A DNA stretch of 58,729 nt from Mycobacterium sp. 852002-50816_SCH5313054-b. GTDB taxonomy: Bacteria; Actinomycetota; Actinomycetes; Mycobacteriales; Mycobacteriaceae. The stretch's first letter is position 1, and the number at the start of each line of letters is the position of its first letter. This document shows, one piece after another, positions 58,616-58,729 of the stretch. The translations under genes were made by a program, and so were the position numbers. The notes beneath the pieces were generated by a model that saw only the letters and a list, made by a program, of their open reading frames with translations, searched no databases and had not been told where the DNA came from. The stretch spans positions 1-58,729 of the forward strand of contig NZ_LZIC01000112.1 in assembly GCF_001667185.1 (NCBI RefSeq), given 5' to 3'.

Positions 58616-58621
58616 AGTGTA
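58616..58621 (-). promoter_or_regulatory. -10 hexamer of mrp, probably leaderless
   Basis: TACACT on the minus strand, 8 bases before the ATG at 58607 and 5 before the GTG at 58610. Confidence 0.5.
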
Positions 58622-58643
58622 GGCGTGCCGAGTGGCTGGCTGG

Positions 58644-58729
58644 TCAGCCGGCCGGGCCGGGCGCCCTGGGCGAGCCGGCGGCGGGACCCGGACCGGCCGG
58701 GCCGGCGGCCGCGGCCGCGCCGACCGCGG
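58644..58729 (-). CDS. C-terminal end of an unidentified Ala/Gly/Pro-rich protein
   Basis: A minus-strand frame open from the window edge ends at TGA (58646-58644). The visible tail, about 27 residues, is Ala/Gly/Pro-rich (GPAGPGPAAGSPRAPGPAG) with no diagnostic motif. M. tuberculosis has Rv1230c on the same strand at this place. The composition alone could also be chance in GC-rich DNA. Confidence 0.35.
   Translation of the reverse strand, partial: AVGAAAAAGPAGPGPAAGSPRAPGPAG

Overview
The window is chromosomal DNA from a slow-growing Mycobacterium. It is very GC-rich, carries two PE_PGRS genes, and keeps a backbone colinear (from family knowledge, not a search) with M. tuberculosis Rv1186c-Rv1229c: pruC-pruA-pruB, fadD36, MFS transporter, dapD, dapE, Rv1204c, LOG, fadD6, folP2, gpgS, tagA, glgM/glgC, Rv1215c-Rv1220c, sigE, rseA, htrA, tatB, mrp. 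It is not M. tuberculosis itself, because several lineage-specific blocks are inserted. PE_PGRS genes also argue against M. avium. I see no rRNA, tRNA, CRISPR array, insertion sequence or phage gene.

Layout. 1-1085: PE_PGRS gene running off the left edge. 1267-5525: proline catabolism (PucR-type regulator, P5C dehydrogenase, proline dehydrogenase). 5741-7544: a visibly AT-richer two-gene cassette, DUF262 protein plus HEPN nuclease, the best candidate for an acquired defence or toxin-like system. 7647-20983: a lipid or steroid side-chain catabolic island. On the minus strand a cytochrome P450, two acyl-CoA dehydrogenases, two MaoC-like hydratase subunits, a DUF35 protein, an Ltp2-like aldolase, a zinc alcohol dehydrogenase and a TetR regulator follow each other, mostly with start/stop overlaps. 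Divergently, an aldehyde dehydrogenase, a tandem CaiB-type CoA-transferase and an alpha/beta hydrolase are encoded. Together they can be read as hydroxylation, oxidation to an acid, CoA activation, dehydrogenation, hydration and retro-aldol cleavage. 21006-30175: fadD36, transporter, lysine biosynthesis (dapD, dapE), an HxlR/NmrA pair with two matching operators, and a secreted GH5 endoglycoceramidase-like enzyme. 30290-42743: STAND ATPase, LOG, fadD6, second PE_PGRS, folP2-gpgS, tagA, and glycogen/maltosyl genes glgM and glgC. 42749-49175: CocE-like hydrolase, ICMT-like methyltransferase, ABC exporter with its TetR regulator, O-methyltransferase.

49378-58729: the extracytoplasmic stress locus. 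sigE and its anti-sigma gene rseA, normally adjacent, are separated by 4.9 kb holding an unknown membrane protein and a LuxR-type STAND regulator. About 125-bp related direct repeats flank this insert, and a decayed fragment of a second regulator lies beside sigE. rseA, htrA, tatB and mrp follow.

Many genes begin 5-8 bases after a TANNNT -10 hexamer, the mycobacterial leaderless arrangement, and I used this to choose starts. Residue numbers were counted by hand from the stated starts. Homology, fold and operon statements are recognition without database searches.
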